This document shows, piece by piece, positions 24,871-33,271 of a DNA stretch of 36,965 nt. The position numbers and the translations under genes were made by a program. Below the pieces are notes generated by a model. That model was not told the origin of the DNA and did not search any database. It saw nothing but the letters and a program-made list of their open reading frames with translations. This stretch comes from UBA5972 sp002430125 (lineage in GTDB: Bacteria; Pseudomonadota; Alphaproteobacteria; Rhodobacterales; Rhodobacteraceae). The stretch covers positions 1 to 36,965 of the forward strand of contig CALBIC010000031.1 of NCBI GenBank assembly GCA_937892915.1, in the 5' to 3' direction. Every line of letters begins with the position of its first letter. Position 1 is the stretch's first letter.

Positions 24871-25746
24871 TCAGCTGGCCAGTTTTACCGTCAATGTCGT
24901 CCAGTCCTCGATGATCAACCGGTCATCCAGCGCAAAGCCATGCGTGGCGTAAACCGCCAAAACCTCGTCGGCCTGCTCGTTCAGAATGCCGGACAAAATG
25001 GCGTAACCACCCGGCGCAATAAAGCGGGCCATGTCCGGTGCCAGCAGGATCAGCGGCGTTTTCAGGATATTGGAGAACACCAGATCAAAGGGCGCTGCCC
25101 CCTGCAATTCAGGATGCTCGAAACCGGGGCAAACACAGCAGTTCAGCCGCCCGGCCAGCCCGTTGAAATCGGCATTGGCCACCGCCGTGTCGATCGCCAC
25201 CTCGTCAATATCGCTGGCAATCACCGGATGGTCAGGCCAGATTTTCGCCGCCCCCATCGCCAGAACCGCAGTCCCGCAGCCGATATCAGCAACGTTTTTG
25301 CCGCGAAATCCCAAGGCGTCCAGCCGATCCAACGCCACAAGGCAACCCTGCGTCGTGCCGTGATGACCGGTGCCAAACGCCATTGCCGCCTCGATTGCCA
25401 GCGCGACCACGCCTTCGGGCACGTTGTCAGCGTCGTGACTGCCATAAAGAAAGAACCGCCCGGCAACCACAGGGGGCAGATCGCGGCGCACTTTGGCCAC
25501 CCAATCGGTTTCCGGCAATTCCGAAATCACAAATGGTTTCGCGTCAAACGCCATTGCTGCCAGTGCCATACCGGCCTGATCCGGAGCTTCGATAAAATAG
25601 GCGGCGACCTCCCACAGACCGGCGCCACCTTCCAGACGCATAACGCCAACGCCTGTTGGTTCGGGCACAAGGTTTTCCAGCGCCTCGGCCAAAGTATCGG
25701 CTTTGGCTTTGTCGGCCAGTGTGGTGAATGCGGTGAAAGTTGGCAT
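24871..25746 (-). CDS. prmA: Ribosomal protein L11 methyltransferase
   Basis: PrmA trimethylates several residues of ribosomal protein L11 with S-adenosylmethionine. The 291-residue product has an N-terminal substrate-binding domain (1-about 95), the linker motif MAFGTGHHGTTQGCL (122-136), the SAM-binding VADIGCGTAVLAMGAAKIW (152-170) and FSNILKTPLI, the N-P-P-F-like catalytic segment of PrmA. The ATG at 25746 follows GAGGATAAT. It appears monocistronic or follows msrA by 53 bases. Confidence 0.95.
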   Translation of the reverse strand: MPTFTAFTTLADKAKADTLAEALENLVPEPTGVGVMRLEGGAGLWEVAAYFIEAPDQAGMALAAMAFDAKPFVISELPETDWVAKVRRDLPPVVAGRFFLYGSHDADNVPEGVVALAIEAAMAFGTGHHGTTQGCLVALDRLDALGFRGKNVADIGCGTAVLAMGAAKIWPDHPVIASDIDEVAIDTAVANADFNGLAGRLNCCVCPGFEHPELQGAAPFDLVFSNILKTPLILLAPDMARFIAPGGYAILSGILNEQADEVLAVYATHGFALDDRLIIEDWTTLTVKLAS

Positions 25747-25799
25747 ATTATCCTCGGCCCATTGGGTACGAGGCCGGATACGGCGGGCTTACCCCCTCG

Positions 25800-26450
25800 T
25801 CAAGCGTTAAGGCCAATCGGACAACTGACGCCGGTGCCGGCGATGCCACAATACCCGCCGGGGTTCTTAGCCAGATATTGCTGATGATAATCCTCGGCAA
25901 AGTAACCGGCCTCTAGCGGGGCGATTTGCGTGGTGATGGGACCATAGCCGCCGTTTTTCAGGCTGGCCTGAAACATGCCCTTGCTGTCCTTGGCCGCAGT
26001 CAATTGCGCCGCCGTCGTGGTGAATATCGCCGAACGGTACTGGCTGCCCATATCATTGCCCTGCCGCATACCTTGGGTCGGGTCATGGTTTTCCCAAAAC
26101 ACCTTCAGCAGGTCTTCAAACGAGATTTTGCGCGGATCATAAACCACCCGCACGATTTCCGTGTGGCCGGTCATGCCGGTGCAGGTTTCCTGATAGGTCG
26201 GGTTTTCGGTGATCCCGCCAGCATAGCCAACCGATGTCACCCAGACGCCTTCAAGCCGCCAAAAAATCCGCTCGGCCCCCCAAAAGCAGCCCATGCCAAA
26301 CTGCACTTCTTCCATGCCGTCGGGGACGTCGCGGTTCAAGGGGCGGCCATTTACATAGTGAATATCTGCTGTCGGCAGCGGTGTTGCGCGGCCAATGATA
26401 GCGGAGTCTGCAGTTGGCAAATCAAGACTCTTGCGGGAAAATAGGTTCAT
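25800..26450 (-). CDS. msrA: Peptide methionine sulfoxide reductase MsrA
   Basis: MsrA reduces methionine-S-sulfoxide in proteins and free methionine. The 216-residue protein has the active-site motif FGMGCFWGAER with C55, the core segments VGYAGG and HTEIVRVVYDP, GSQYRSAIF, and two C-terminal cysteines (about C201 and C210) for thioredoxin-dependent recycling. An N-terminal extension of about 45 residues is normal for the E. coli-like long form. The ATG at 26450 has a strong GGAGG seven bases upstream; the longer frame up to 26564 has no support. Confidence 0.96.
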   Translation of the reverse strand: MNLFSRKSLDLPTADSAIIGRATPLPTADIHYVNGRPLNRDVPDGMEEVQFGMGCFWGAERIFWRLEGVWVTSVGYAGGITENPTYQETCTGMTGHTEIVRVVYDPRKISFEDLLKVFWENHDPTQGMRQGNDMGSQYRSAIFTTTAAQLTAAKDSKGMFQASLKNGGYGPITTQIAPLEAGYFAEDYHQQYLAKNPGGYCGIAGTGVSCPIGLNA

Positions 26451-26653
26451 TGTCGCCTCCGGACGTTGGTTTGGCCTGAATATAGGGATTGTTCGCGGCC
26501 CCAGCAAGCAATTGCAACTTGACGATGTTGTGAGCGTTGGGCGAAAGCGGCGCAGCCTTTTCACCGGCTATGTGCAGTTGTATCGTAGCACCAGTGAACC
26601 AGGTGATGATCATGGGCAGCGACCACCGCGACTATCATCCATATCTGGCGTCA

Positions 26654-28012
26654 CTAACCTGACGCGGCCACCCTGTGCCGCTTCTCCAGCCGCGCCACAT
26701 AGATCCAACCGGCAATCGTCGCGGCAATGCCGACGATTATCCCCGACAGGGCCTGCCCGTAAATCGCCCCGGCAGCCGCGAACGTCCCACTGAGCAGCGT
26801 CGCCAATGGCAGCACCAGCAACCCGTCGCGCGCCCAATTGAACAGGGTCGAATAAAGCGCCCGGCCCAGACTGTTGAACGCCGCATTGGCCACATAAAGG
26901 GCGCCGGTAAAGATATAACTGCCAGCCGCGATTAGGGTGAAAGCGCGAATAACCTCGGTCGCCTCGACCCCCAACTGGAAGGCATCCACGACAAAGGACG
27001 AGGTTAACACCAGCACCGCCCAGGCGATCAACGTATAGACCGCGCAAAACAGCAGCGCGTCACGATACACGCGTTTCACCCGGTCAAAGCGCCCGGCTCC
27101 GTAATTCTGCCCGAAAATGCCGCCAATCGCGCCCGATAGCGCAAACAATCCGCCAAACGCCAGCACTGTCAGACGCGACACCACGGTCCACCCGGCCACA
27201 GCACCATCGCCAAAACCGGCGATAACAGACGTGAGGATATAATTGCCAAACGGTGTTGAAAGCTGGGTCAACACGGCCGGCAGCGCAACCAGCGTGAACG
27301 GCACCGAAAGGCGGCGAAAATCGGCTGCGGTCGCCCATCCAACCAGATCATGTTTGCCCATCACAAACCAGATAGACAGTATGGCCGACAGCACCCTTGC
27401 CGTCACCACCGCCAACGCAGCCCCGTCAAGCCCAAGGCCAAGGCCAAAGATCAGCAACGGGTCAATCACCATTGAAATCAGGCCCGACGCCAGCGTGATC
27501 ATCATCGCGCGATACGCATCCCCTTCGGCCCGCAAAACCGCTGACCCGACCATCCCCAACGCCATGACCGGCAGGCTGGGCATCGAAATCACCAGATACC
27601 GCGCCGCCAAGGCCGCCGTTTCACCAGTGGCCCCGGCAAGCGCAAGAATCTCGTGGCGGTAGTAGAGCCCAAAAATTGTAACGATCAATTGCAACAGAAA
27701 CGCCGCCGCCGCACAAACCGTGGTTTGCAACCGCGCCTCGGTGCGATTGCCGCTGCCGATCAAACGCGAGACCGTGGCGGTGGCGGCGATCATCATGCCG
27801 ATGCCAAACGACACCGAAAAGAACTGGATCGTCCAGGCGAAACCAAGCGCTGAAATCAGCCGCTCCTCGCCCAACAACGACACCCAGAACAAGTTTGCCG
27901 CATCCACCAAAAACAGGAACGTAACGCCGATGGACCCTGTCACCGTCATCCGGATCACATGCCCCATGGTCGAACCGGTCAGAAACCGCCCGCCCGGCGC
28001 GGCATTGCTCAT
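26654..28012 (-). CDS. MATE family efflux transporter
   Basis: This 452-residue integral membrane protein has about 12 membrane spans in two homologous halves, typical of MATE antiporters (DinF/NorM-like) that export drugs or metabolites using Na+ or H+. Segments such as MTVTGSIGVTFLFLVDAANLFW, IFGQNYGAGRFDRVKR and the early GSGNRTEARLQTTV loop match the family layout. The ATG at 28012 overlaps the upstream MFS gene's TGA stop as ATGA, so the two are translationally coupled. The substrate is unknown. Confidence 0.92.
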   Translation of the reverse strand: MSNAAPGGRFLTGSTMGHVIRMTVTGSIGVTFLFLVDAANLFWVSLLGEERLISALGFAWTIQFFSVSFGIGMMIAATATVSRLIGSGNRTEARLQTTVCAAAAFLLQLIVTIFGLYYRHEILALAGATGETAALAARYLVISMPSLPVMALGMVGSAVLRAEGDAYRAMMITLASGLISMVIDPLLIFGLGLGLDGAALAVVTARVLSAILSIWFVMGKHDLVGWATAADFRRLSVPFTLVALPAVLTQLSTPFGNYILTSVIAGFGDGAVAGWTVVSRLTVLAFGGLFALSGAIGGIFGQNYGAGRFDRVKRVYRDALLFCAVYTLIAWAVLVLTSSFVVDAFQLGVEATEVIRAFTLIAAGSYIFTGALYVANAAFNSLGRALYSTLFNWARDGLLVLPLATLLSGTFAAAGAIYGQALSGIIVGIAATIAGWIYVARLEKRHRVAASG

Positions 28013-29259
28013 TCCGCCAAAACCGGTGGTGAGCCGTGCGCAAAGATCGTTTCACGCCCTTCCGAGGGGTGGCGCGGGATCATCAATGCCAGCACAAGCG
28101 ACACCAAGGCCATGCAGGCGGCGATACCAAAGACCCAGCTTGGGTGCAAAATCCAAAGATAACCTAAACCGGCTGGCAGAAAAACTGCCGCAATATGGTT
28201 GATTGTAAAGGCCACGGCGGCAGTTGGCGCGATATCCTTTGGGTCAGCGATTTTCTGGAAATAGGTTTTTTGCGCAAAGGCCAGTGCGAAAAACAAATGA
28301 TCCGCTATGTAAAGCGCGGCGGCCATGGTTGCCCCCCAGCCGAAAGAGTAGATCCCGCCATAAGCCAGAAACACCGCGAACAGCCCGACGTATTCAAAAG
28401 TCAGCGCCTTGCGTTCACCAAACAGTGTGACCACCCGGCCCATGATCGGGGCGAAAATAATGTTGGCAACATAGTTGATCAAAAACAGCGCCGTCAGGGT
28501 ATCGACGTTGAAATGGAAATGCTCGACCATCATGAAGGCCGCGAAAACGATGAAAATCTGCCGCCGCGCGCCAGCCATGAACTGCAGCGCATAATAAAGC
28601 CAATACCGCCGGCGAAACACCATGCGCTTGATCTGCGGCGTCGGACTTTCAAATTGCGGATAGGCAAAGAACGCAACCATCGCCAGCGCCACGGTCGCCC
28701 CGCCACCGATCAGATACGCCACCTCGTAAGTCAGGCCCCAATACTTCCAGCCCATCACGATCAGCCCATAGGCCAGCAGGCTGGCGGCCGATCCGACGGC
28801 CACAATCCAGCCCAGAATTTGCGGCGCACGTTTGCGGTCAAGCCATTGTAATTGCAGCGATTGATTGACGGTTTCGTAATAATGAAACCCCAGAGAACTG
28901 ATCATTGTGGTGATTAGCAGCCCCTCAAAACTGGGGAAATAACTGGTCACTGCGGTCGCCATACCCAAGGCAATCAGCGCCACGACCCCCAAAACCTGCT
29001 CGCGCATGAACAGGATCACCGCGATCACTCCAATCGCCAGAAACCCCGGAATTTCCCGCACTGATTGCAGCCAGCCGATCTTGACCCCGTCAAAGGCGGC
29101 GACCTCGACCACAAAGTTGTTGAGCAGCGCCGACCAGACCGAGAAACTCAGCGGCATCGCCGCCCCCATCAGGAACAGCAAAACGATCGGTTGCCGCCAG
29201 CGTGGCAGGGATTTTGCATCGGCCAAAGTGACCGGTTTGAAGGCGCGAAATAAGCTCAT
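28009..29259 (-). CDS. Major facilitator superfamily transporter
   Basis: The 416-residue protein has about 12 membrane spans in two six-helix halves with a cytoplasmic loop around 205-225 (FESPTPQIKRMVFRRRYW). It looks like an MFS permease of a poorly characterised branch; the substrate cannot be told. The ATG at 29259 is preceded by GGCGGAAAG; an upstream start at 29331 is less likely. It is first in a coupled pair with a MATE exporter and diverges from a truncated YeeE gene over a 129-base region with an FNR-like box. Confidence 0.9.
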   Translation of the reverse strand: MSLFRAFKPVTLADAKSLPRWRQPIVLLFLMGAAMPLSFSVWSALLNNFVVEVAAFDGVKIGWLQSVREIPGFLAIGVIAVILFMREQVLGVVALIALGMATAVTSYFPSFEGLLITTMISSLGFHYYETVNQSLQLQWLDRKRAPQILGWIVAVGSAASLLAYGLIVMGWKYWGLTYEVAYLIGGGATVALAMVAFFAYPQFESPTPQIKRMVFRRRYWLYYALQFMAGARRQIFIVFAAFMMVEHFHFNVDTLTALFLINYVANIIFAPIMGRVVTLFGERKALTFEYVGLFAVFLAYGGIYSFGWGATMAAALYIADHLFFALAFAQKTYFQKIADPKDIAPTAAVAFTINHIAAVFLPAGLGYLWILHPSWVFGIAACMALVSLVLALMIPRHPSEGRETIFAHGSPPVLAE

Positions 29260-29324
29260 CTTTCCGCCATATCGCTTTCGGCAATGCCGCGCCACCGGAT
29301 AATTTTGTGTCGCGGCGCGATTGA

Positions 29325-29338
29325 CTGACATAGATCAA
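29325..29338. promoter_or_regulatory. FNR/CRP-type box candidate
   Basis: CTGACATAGATCAA matches the FnrL-type pattern TTGAYNNNNRTCAA with one mismatch (first base). It is 50 bases upstream of the truncated YeeE gene and 65 bases upstream of the MFS start. Close by on the minus strand are two direct GAATAT repeats (about 29347-29361), which could be a second operator, such as an ArsR-type site. Both are sequence matches only. Confidence 0.4.
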
Positions 29339-29388
29339 GGTAAATATATTCACATATTCTAATAAGTGCCAAAAGAGTACGAGGGCGC

Positions 29389-29793
29389 ATGCTGTGGCTG
29401 GTTGAAACATTCGGTGAATCTTACAGCGCCGGACTGGTGGGATTACTGGTCGGACTGACATTTGGGATCGCCGCCCAACGCTCGCAGTTTTGTCTTCGCG
29501 CCTCGGTGGTCGAGTTCGCCCGCCGCCAATTGGGGCCGCGCATGGCTGTCTGGTTGCTAACCCTGTCAACTGCCATTGTCTGGACACAGGCCGCCGACTT
29601 GGCCGGCATCATCAACAGCGCCGACGCCCGGATCATGGCTATTCCCGGATCCTATTCCGGCGCGATCGTCGGCGGCGCAATCTTTGGCGTCGGCATGATC
29701 TTGACCAAAGGATGCTCGGGCCGCCTGTTGGTGCTGGCGGCCAGCGGCAATCTCAGATCGGCAGTTAAAGGCCTGATCTTTGCGGTCGTTGCC
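29389..29793 (+). pseudogene. Truncated YeeE/YedE family sulfur transporter
   Basis: The first ~135 codons encode a YeeE/YedE (DUF395, TsuA-like thiosulfate/sulfur-compound channel) protein. Segments FGIAAQRSQFCLRASVVEFA (conserved C36) and GMILTKGCSGRLLVLAASGN (C109) plus several membrane spans are intact. At about 29793, after GLIFAVVA, homology stops and the DNA becomes IS30 transposase sequence; full-length members run to about 350 residues. The frame continues by chance to 30168, giving a 259-codon chimera with a non-natural tail. The ATG at 29389 has GAGGG six bases upstream, so transcription and translation signals survive. Short half-size relatives of this family exist, but the abrupt join argues for disruption. 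Confidence 0.85.
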
Positions 29794-30031
29794 CACAGCA
29801 ACCGATGTCGACGTCTACTTCTGCGACCCACAATCGCCGTGGCAACGAGGATCAAACGAAAACACCAACCGGCTTCTGAGGCAGTATTTGCCGCGCGGAA
29901 CCGATTTATCTGTCCATTCTCAAGCAAAACTCATTGCCATCGCCAGACAGTTGAACGAACGGCCTCGCAAGACCTTGCAATACCAGACGCCAGCGGAGAA
30001 GTTCGCACAGCGTGTTGCGTCAATCAGTTGA
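29794..30031 (+). mobile_element. IS30-family transposase C-terminal remnant
   Basis: In a different frame from the YeeE piece, about 79 codons match the end of an IS30-family transposase: ATDVDVYFCDPQSPWQRGSN, then ENTNRLLRQYLPRGTDLS, which holds the third acidic residue of the DDE triad, and NERPRKTLQYQTPAEKF to the TGA at 30031. The first two-thirds of the gene and the left end of the element are gone. The right terminal repeat is probably within about 30005-30037, since IS30 relatives end close to the transposase stop; I could not confirm the exact end. Confidence 0.88.
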
Positions 30032-30170
30032 GCCCGCCGCGGAAACCGGACATTTGCAACCGAACAAAACTGGTGACATTATGGCCGGAAGTTCGTTTCC
30101 CGCAAAACACTCGTCACAAGATCACCTCTCAAAAATTAAGGCCCGGCCTGTTGCGCCCCGCCAAATGAAA

Positions 30171-30194
30171 AGGGCCACCCTTACGGGCAGCCCT
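30171..30194 (-). terminator. Rho-independent terminator behind rpsD
   Basis: On the minus strand AGGGCTGCCC pairs with GGGTGGCCCT (10 pairs, two G-U) around GTAA and is followed by TTTTCATTT. It lies 24 bases past the rpsD stop. Confidence 0.82.
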
Positions 30195-30218
30195 CAAATT
30201 CCTAAACTGATCCAAAGA

Positions 30219-30839
30219 TCAGTTCTTGGCGTAGTATTCCACAACCAGATTAGGTTCCATCACTACTGGATACGGCACATCCGACAGGATCGGCATGCGG
30301 ACAAACTCGGCCCGCATCTTGCTGTGATCGACATTCAGATATTCCGGTGTATCGCGCTCGGACGAGGCAACGGCTTCCAGAACAACACCCAGTTGCTTGG
30401 AGCGATCACGCACTTCGATCACGTCGCCTTCTTTCACCCGGTAAGACGGGATATTGACCCGCTGACCGTTGACAGTGACATGGCCGTGATTGACGAACTG
30501 ACGCGCAGCAAAAACCGTTACAACGAATTTGGCGCGGTAAACAACCGCATCCAGACGGCGCTCCAGCAGACCGATCAGGTTCTCACCGGTATCGCCTTTT
30601 ACACGTTCAGCTTCGGTATAGATCCGGCGGAACTGCTTTTCGGTCAGATCGCCGTAATAGCCTTTAAGCTTTTGCTTGGCGCGCAGCTGGGTGCCGAAAT
30701 CGGACAATTTGCCCTTGCGGCGCTGGCCGTGCTGACCGGGGCCATATTCACGACGATTTACCGGGGATTTCGGACGACCCCAGATGTTTTCACCCATCCG
30801 GCGGTCAATTTTGTACTTGGCAGACGTGCGTTTGGTCAC
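30219..30839 (-). CDS. rpsD: 30S ribosomal protein S4
   Basis: S4 nucleates assembly of the small ribosomal subunit by binding 16S rRNA. The 206-residue product has the S4 N-terminal domain (GENIWGRPKSPVNRREYGPG, without the zinc-binding cysteines found in some species) and the S4 RNA-binding domain (about 95-160) with ERRLDAVVYRAKF and HGHVTVNGQRVNIPSYRVK. The start is a GTG at 30839 with AGGAG seven bases upstream. It is monocistronic, with a terminator behind it and a structured leader in front. Confidence 0.99.
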   Translation of the reverse strand: MTKRTSAKYKIDRRMGENIWGRPKSPVNRREYGPGQHGQRRKGKLSDFGTQLRAKQKLKGYYGDLTEKQFRRIYTEAERVKGDTGENLIGLLERRLDAVVYRAKFVVTVFAARQFVNHGHVTVNGQRVNIPSYRVKEGDVIEVRDRSKQLGVVLEAVASSERDTPEYLNVDHSKMRAEFVRMPILSDVPYPVVMEPNLVVEYYAKN

Positions 30840-30860
30840 GGCTGATCTCCTTCGTTCTTA

Positions 30861-30971
30861 CGACGCCCAAGGGGCGACTATGAAGGGCGTTGTCCTTTGG
30901 CTTGCGCCTGACAGGTCTTCCCTTGCGGGAACCACCAACACCAATAAAAGAACCGGCCTTTCAGGGGCCGG
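30861..30971 (-). promoter_or_regulatory. Structured leader of rpsD (candidate cis-regulatory RNA)
   Basis: Between the divergent acyltransferase gene and rpsD the minus strand can form several hairpins: CCGGCC/GGCCGG (30953-30971) followed by TTCTTTTATT, which looks like an attenuator; TTCCC-GCAA-GGGAA (30918-30931); and two mutually exclusive stems near the ribosome-binding site, ACGCCC/GGGCGT (30863-30868 with 30885-30890) versus GCCC/GGGC (30865-30868 with 30872-30875). S4 is known to autoregulate its mRNA in other bacteria. The role here is inference. Confidence 0.4.
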
Positions 30972-31076
30972 ATGCGCGGGTTATAGGGGTTTGAAGGTCA
31001 GAGTCAATGGGGGTTTCCCCTTGTCTTTTCCAGGCGCTAATATCATAGGCAAAGCAGCAAAAACAGGGCGAAGTAC

Positions 31077-31760
31077 GTGAAAGATGCGATCAAAACCTTT
31101 ATGCGGGGACCGTTTGGCAGCTATCTGCTGTCGCTATACCTGCGTTTTGTCAGCGCCACGTCGCGGCATATCTATGTGCCTGCCGATCCCGACAACAAAT
31201 TTGGCACCGATGGCCCCTATATTTACGCCACTTGGCACGGTCACAGCTTCATATTCGCGTCGCGGTTTCGGGCCGGTGTGTATCCAACGTTGATGGTCGC
31301 GGCACATGGCGACGGGCGGATGGTGGGTCAGGCTGTCGCCTATATGGGGGTGCCGCTGGTTTATGGATCTGGCACCACAATCGAAACGGACACGCCAAAA
31401 GGTGGGGCGCGCGCGGCGCTGCAATTGCTGAAAATCCTGCGGGCCGGTAAATCGGTGACGATGACCGCTGATGTGCCAAAAATTTCCCAGCAGGCCGGGC
31501 CGGGGGTTATTTTGATCGCCCGCAAAAGTGGCGTGCCGATCATGCCGGTGGCAATGACAACCTCGCGGCGGCGGGTTTTGAACACATGGGACAAGATGCA
31601 ATGGCATCTGCCATTTTCAAAGCTGGTATTTGTGGCGGGTGACCCGATTTTCGTGCCAAAAGACGGCTCAAACCCCGAAGTGTATCAGACCGCTTTGACC
31701 GAAGCGTTGAACGTCGTGCAGGAACGGGCTTATCAGATAGCTGATGGTGGTCCAGAGTAA
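31077..31760 (+). CDS. DUF374 lysophospholipid acyltransferase-like protein
   Basis: The 227-residue product belongs to the DUF374 branch of LPLAT acyltransferases, which act on lipid precursors at the inner membrane. Recognisable segments are ATWHGHSFIFASRF with the H-rich first motif, AAHGDGRMVGQAVAYMG, TPKGGARAALQLLKIL and the GPGVILIARKSGVPIMPVAM block. An N-terminal hydrophobic helix is visible (about 12-30). The start is a GTG at 31077 with AGGGCG upstream. The acceptor lipid is not known. It diverges from rpsD over 237 bases. Confidence 0.85.
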   Translation: MKDAIKTFMRGPFGSYLLSLYLRFVSATSRHIYVPADPDNKFGTDGPYIYATWHGHSFIFASRFRAGVYPTLMVAAHGDGRMVGQAVAYMGVPLVYGSGTTIETDTPKGGARAALQLLKILRAGKSVTMTADVPKISQQAGPGVILIARKSGVPIMPVAMTTSRRRVLNTWDKMQWHLPFSKLVFVAGDPIFVPKDGSNPEVYQTALTEALNVVQERAYQIADGGPE

Positions 31761-31762
31761 CT

Positions 31763-31800
31763 GGCGGAGCGAATTGAGTATTTTTGAAACTATGATGTTA
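31763..31800 (+). repeat. Short intergenic repeat, GAGTATTTTT type, copy 2
   Basis: Right after the acyltransferase stop the plus strand reads GGCGGAGCGAATTGAGTATT, then TTTGAAACTATGATG and AGCGGGA. The shared part with the copy at 9451-9480 is GAGTATTTTT(C/G)AAA(A)CTATGA. In both places the element follows a gene in its own direction of transcription. Confidence 0.55.
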
Positions 31801-31807
31801 GCGGGAC

Positions 31808-32272
31808 TTAGATTGTGATCTGACGCGGGGTCGTGAAGAAAACCTCCTCCAGATTTGGCCCCGGGCCGTCGCGGTCGACCACCAGAAAGTCTTGTTCCGC
31901 GCCGATCACCAATAACGGGTGATGCCAGACGTTTGCCGCATATTGCAGCCCTTGATGGCCCGCACATAAAAACGCGCGGCAGGCGGTGGGGTCAGGAGTT
32001 TCAGCGACGACCGCCAGCCAAGGCCGCCCGCCAAGCGGCACGAAGGCCTGACTGCCAAGTGGGTGGCGTTCCAGCATGCCGACAGTCATCGGTCGCGGGC
32101 GGCCCTGGAATATCGACAAGATGGTTTTGGCATCGGTTTCGGCTGTGGCCAAAGCGTGAAAACGGGTGGTGAAGCCTGAATTAATCTCGACTGCTGTTGC
32201 CGGATCAGCCTCGATCAGTTGCCCAAATGGCGCGAAAGCCGCCGCCGTCAGTGTTTCAGGTTTCAGGATCAT
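31808..32272 (-). CDS. allA: Ureidoglycolate lyase
   Basis: AllA splits ureidoglycolate into glyoxylate and urea, a late step of allantoin breakdown. The 154-residue product has the family segments MTVGMLERHPLGSQAFVPLG and AANVWHHPLLVIG, with the histidines expected near the cupin-like active site. Its ATG at 32272 overlaps the ylbA stop as ATGA, so it is co-translated with the ureidoglycine aminohydrolase. The 3' end is 47 bases from the convergent acyltransferase gene. Confidence 0.95.
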   Translation of the reverse strand: MILKPETLTAAAFAPFGQLIEADPATAVEINSGFTTRFHALATAETDAKTILSIFQGRPRPMTVGMLERHPLGSQAFVPLGGRPWLAVVAETPDPTACRAFLCAGHQGLQYAANVWHHPLLVIGAEQDFLVVDRDGPGPNLEEVFFTTPRQITI

Positions 32273-33096
32273 TTCAGGCGCAAACCCGGATGGCGGTTCA
32301 CATCTTTATAGAGCAGATACCGAAACGGCCCCGGCCCTGCGGCGTAACAGGCCTGCGGGCAGAAGGCGCGCAGCCACATGAAATCACCCGCCTCGACCTC
32401 GACCCAATCGCTGTTCAGTTTGTAAACCGCTTTACCTTCCAACACATAAAGCCCGTGTTCCATCACATGGGTTTCTTCAAACGGGATCAGGCCGCCGGGT
32501 TGAAAGGTGACGATATTGACATGCATATCGTGGCGGATGTCATCCGGATCAGCAAACCGCGTGGTCGCCCAGCGCCCGTCGGTATCTGGCATCGCGTTTG
32601 GTGCAACTGCCGTGTCGCTGGTGACAAACGCCGCGGGTCGCGCAATGCCCGGCACGTCTTCATAAGACTTGCGGATCCAGTGAAAGCCGAGAGGTTTGGT
32701 GCCCGGATTGCGCAACGACCATTTAGCCCCGGCAGGTATATAGGCGTATCCACCTGCCTTCAGGTGATGCGTCGCGCCGTCAATTGAAAGGTCCATCAGC
32801 CCCGCCGTGACGAACAAAACCGCCTGTGCCTGTGGGTCGGGTTCGGGGTTGGAGCTGCCGCCGCCGGGGGCGACGTCCATGATATATTGCGCGAAAGTTT
32901 CGGCAAATCCGCTTAACGGGCGGGCGATGATCCAGGCGCGCGCGCCTTCCCAATGTGGCAGGTTTGATGTCACGATATCGCGCATTACGCCTTTGGGGAT
33001 CACCGCATAGGCCGTTGTAAACACCGCGCGCCCGGTCATCAGATCGGATTGCGACGGCAGGCCACCGGGTGGGGTTGCGTAGGGTTTATCGGTCAT
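32269..33096 (-). CDS. ylbA: (S)-ureidoglycine aminohydrolase (bicupin)
   Basis: YlbA (AllE) converts S-ureidoglycine to S-ureidoglycolate with release of ammonia, just before AllA. The 275-residue product has two cupin domains (about 50-140 and 190-270). The second has the metal-binding motif FEETHVMEHGLYVLEGKAVY and GDFMWLRAFCPQACYAAG, typical of the family. The ATG at 33096 is chosen; an upstream start at 33168 has no site. It overlaps allA by 4 bases and diverges from a single-domain cupin gene, so the three probably share a regulatory region. Confidence 0.93.
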   Translation of the reverse strand: MTDKPYATPPGGLPSQSDLMTGRAVFTTAYAVIPKGVMRDIVTSNLPHWEGARAWIIARPLSGFAETFAQYIMDVAPGGGSSNPEPDPQAQAVLFVTAGLMDLSIDGATHHLKAGGYAYIPAGAKWSLRNPGTKPLGFHWIRKSYEDVPGIARPAAFVTSDTAVAPNAMPDTDGRWATTRFADPDDIRHDMHVNIVTFQPGGLIPFEETHVMEHGLYVLEGKAVYKLNSDWVEVEAGDFMWLRAFCPQACYAAGPGPFRYLLYKDVNRHPGLRLK

Positions 33097-33271
33097 AATA
33101 AGCGGCCTTTCCAGATTGGGACCAGCTAAGACGGACAGCCGCCAGAGGTCAAGCAGGTCTGTTCGCAAAGGCGCAATACACGCCGAAAAGGTGGCGTATT
33201 CGATTGAATGCGTAAGTTTTCACGGTTATGATCAGCCGAAATCGGCGACTTTATAAATCCAGGGGCATCTT

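Noticed and set aside
24718..25884. 388-codon plus-strand ORF opposite prmA
   Set aside because: It spans prmA and its flanks on the other strand and shows no recognisable domain; prmA is certain.
29779..30168. Continuation of the YeeE frame into a 259-residue protein
   Set aside because: After about residue 135 the translation is IS30 DNA read in the wrong frame and then flank, so it is not a natural domain.
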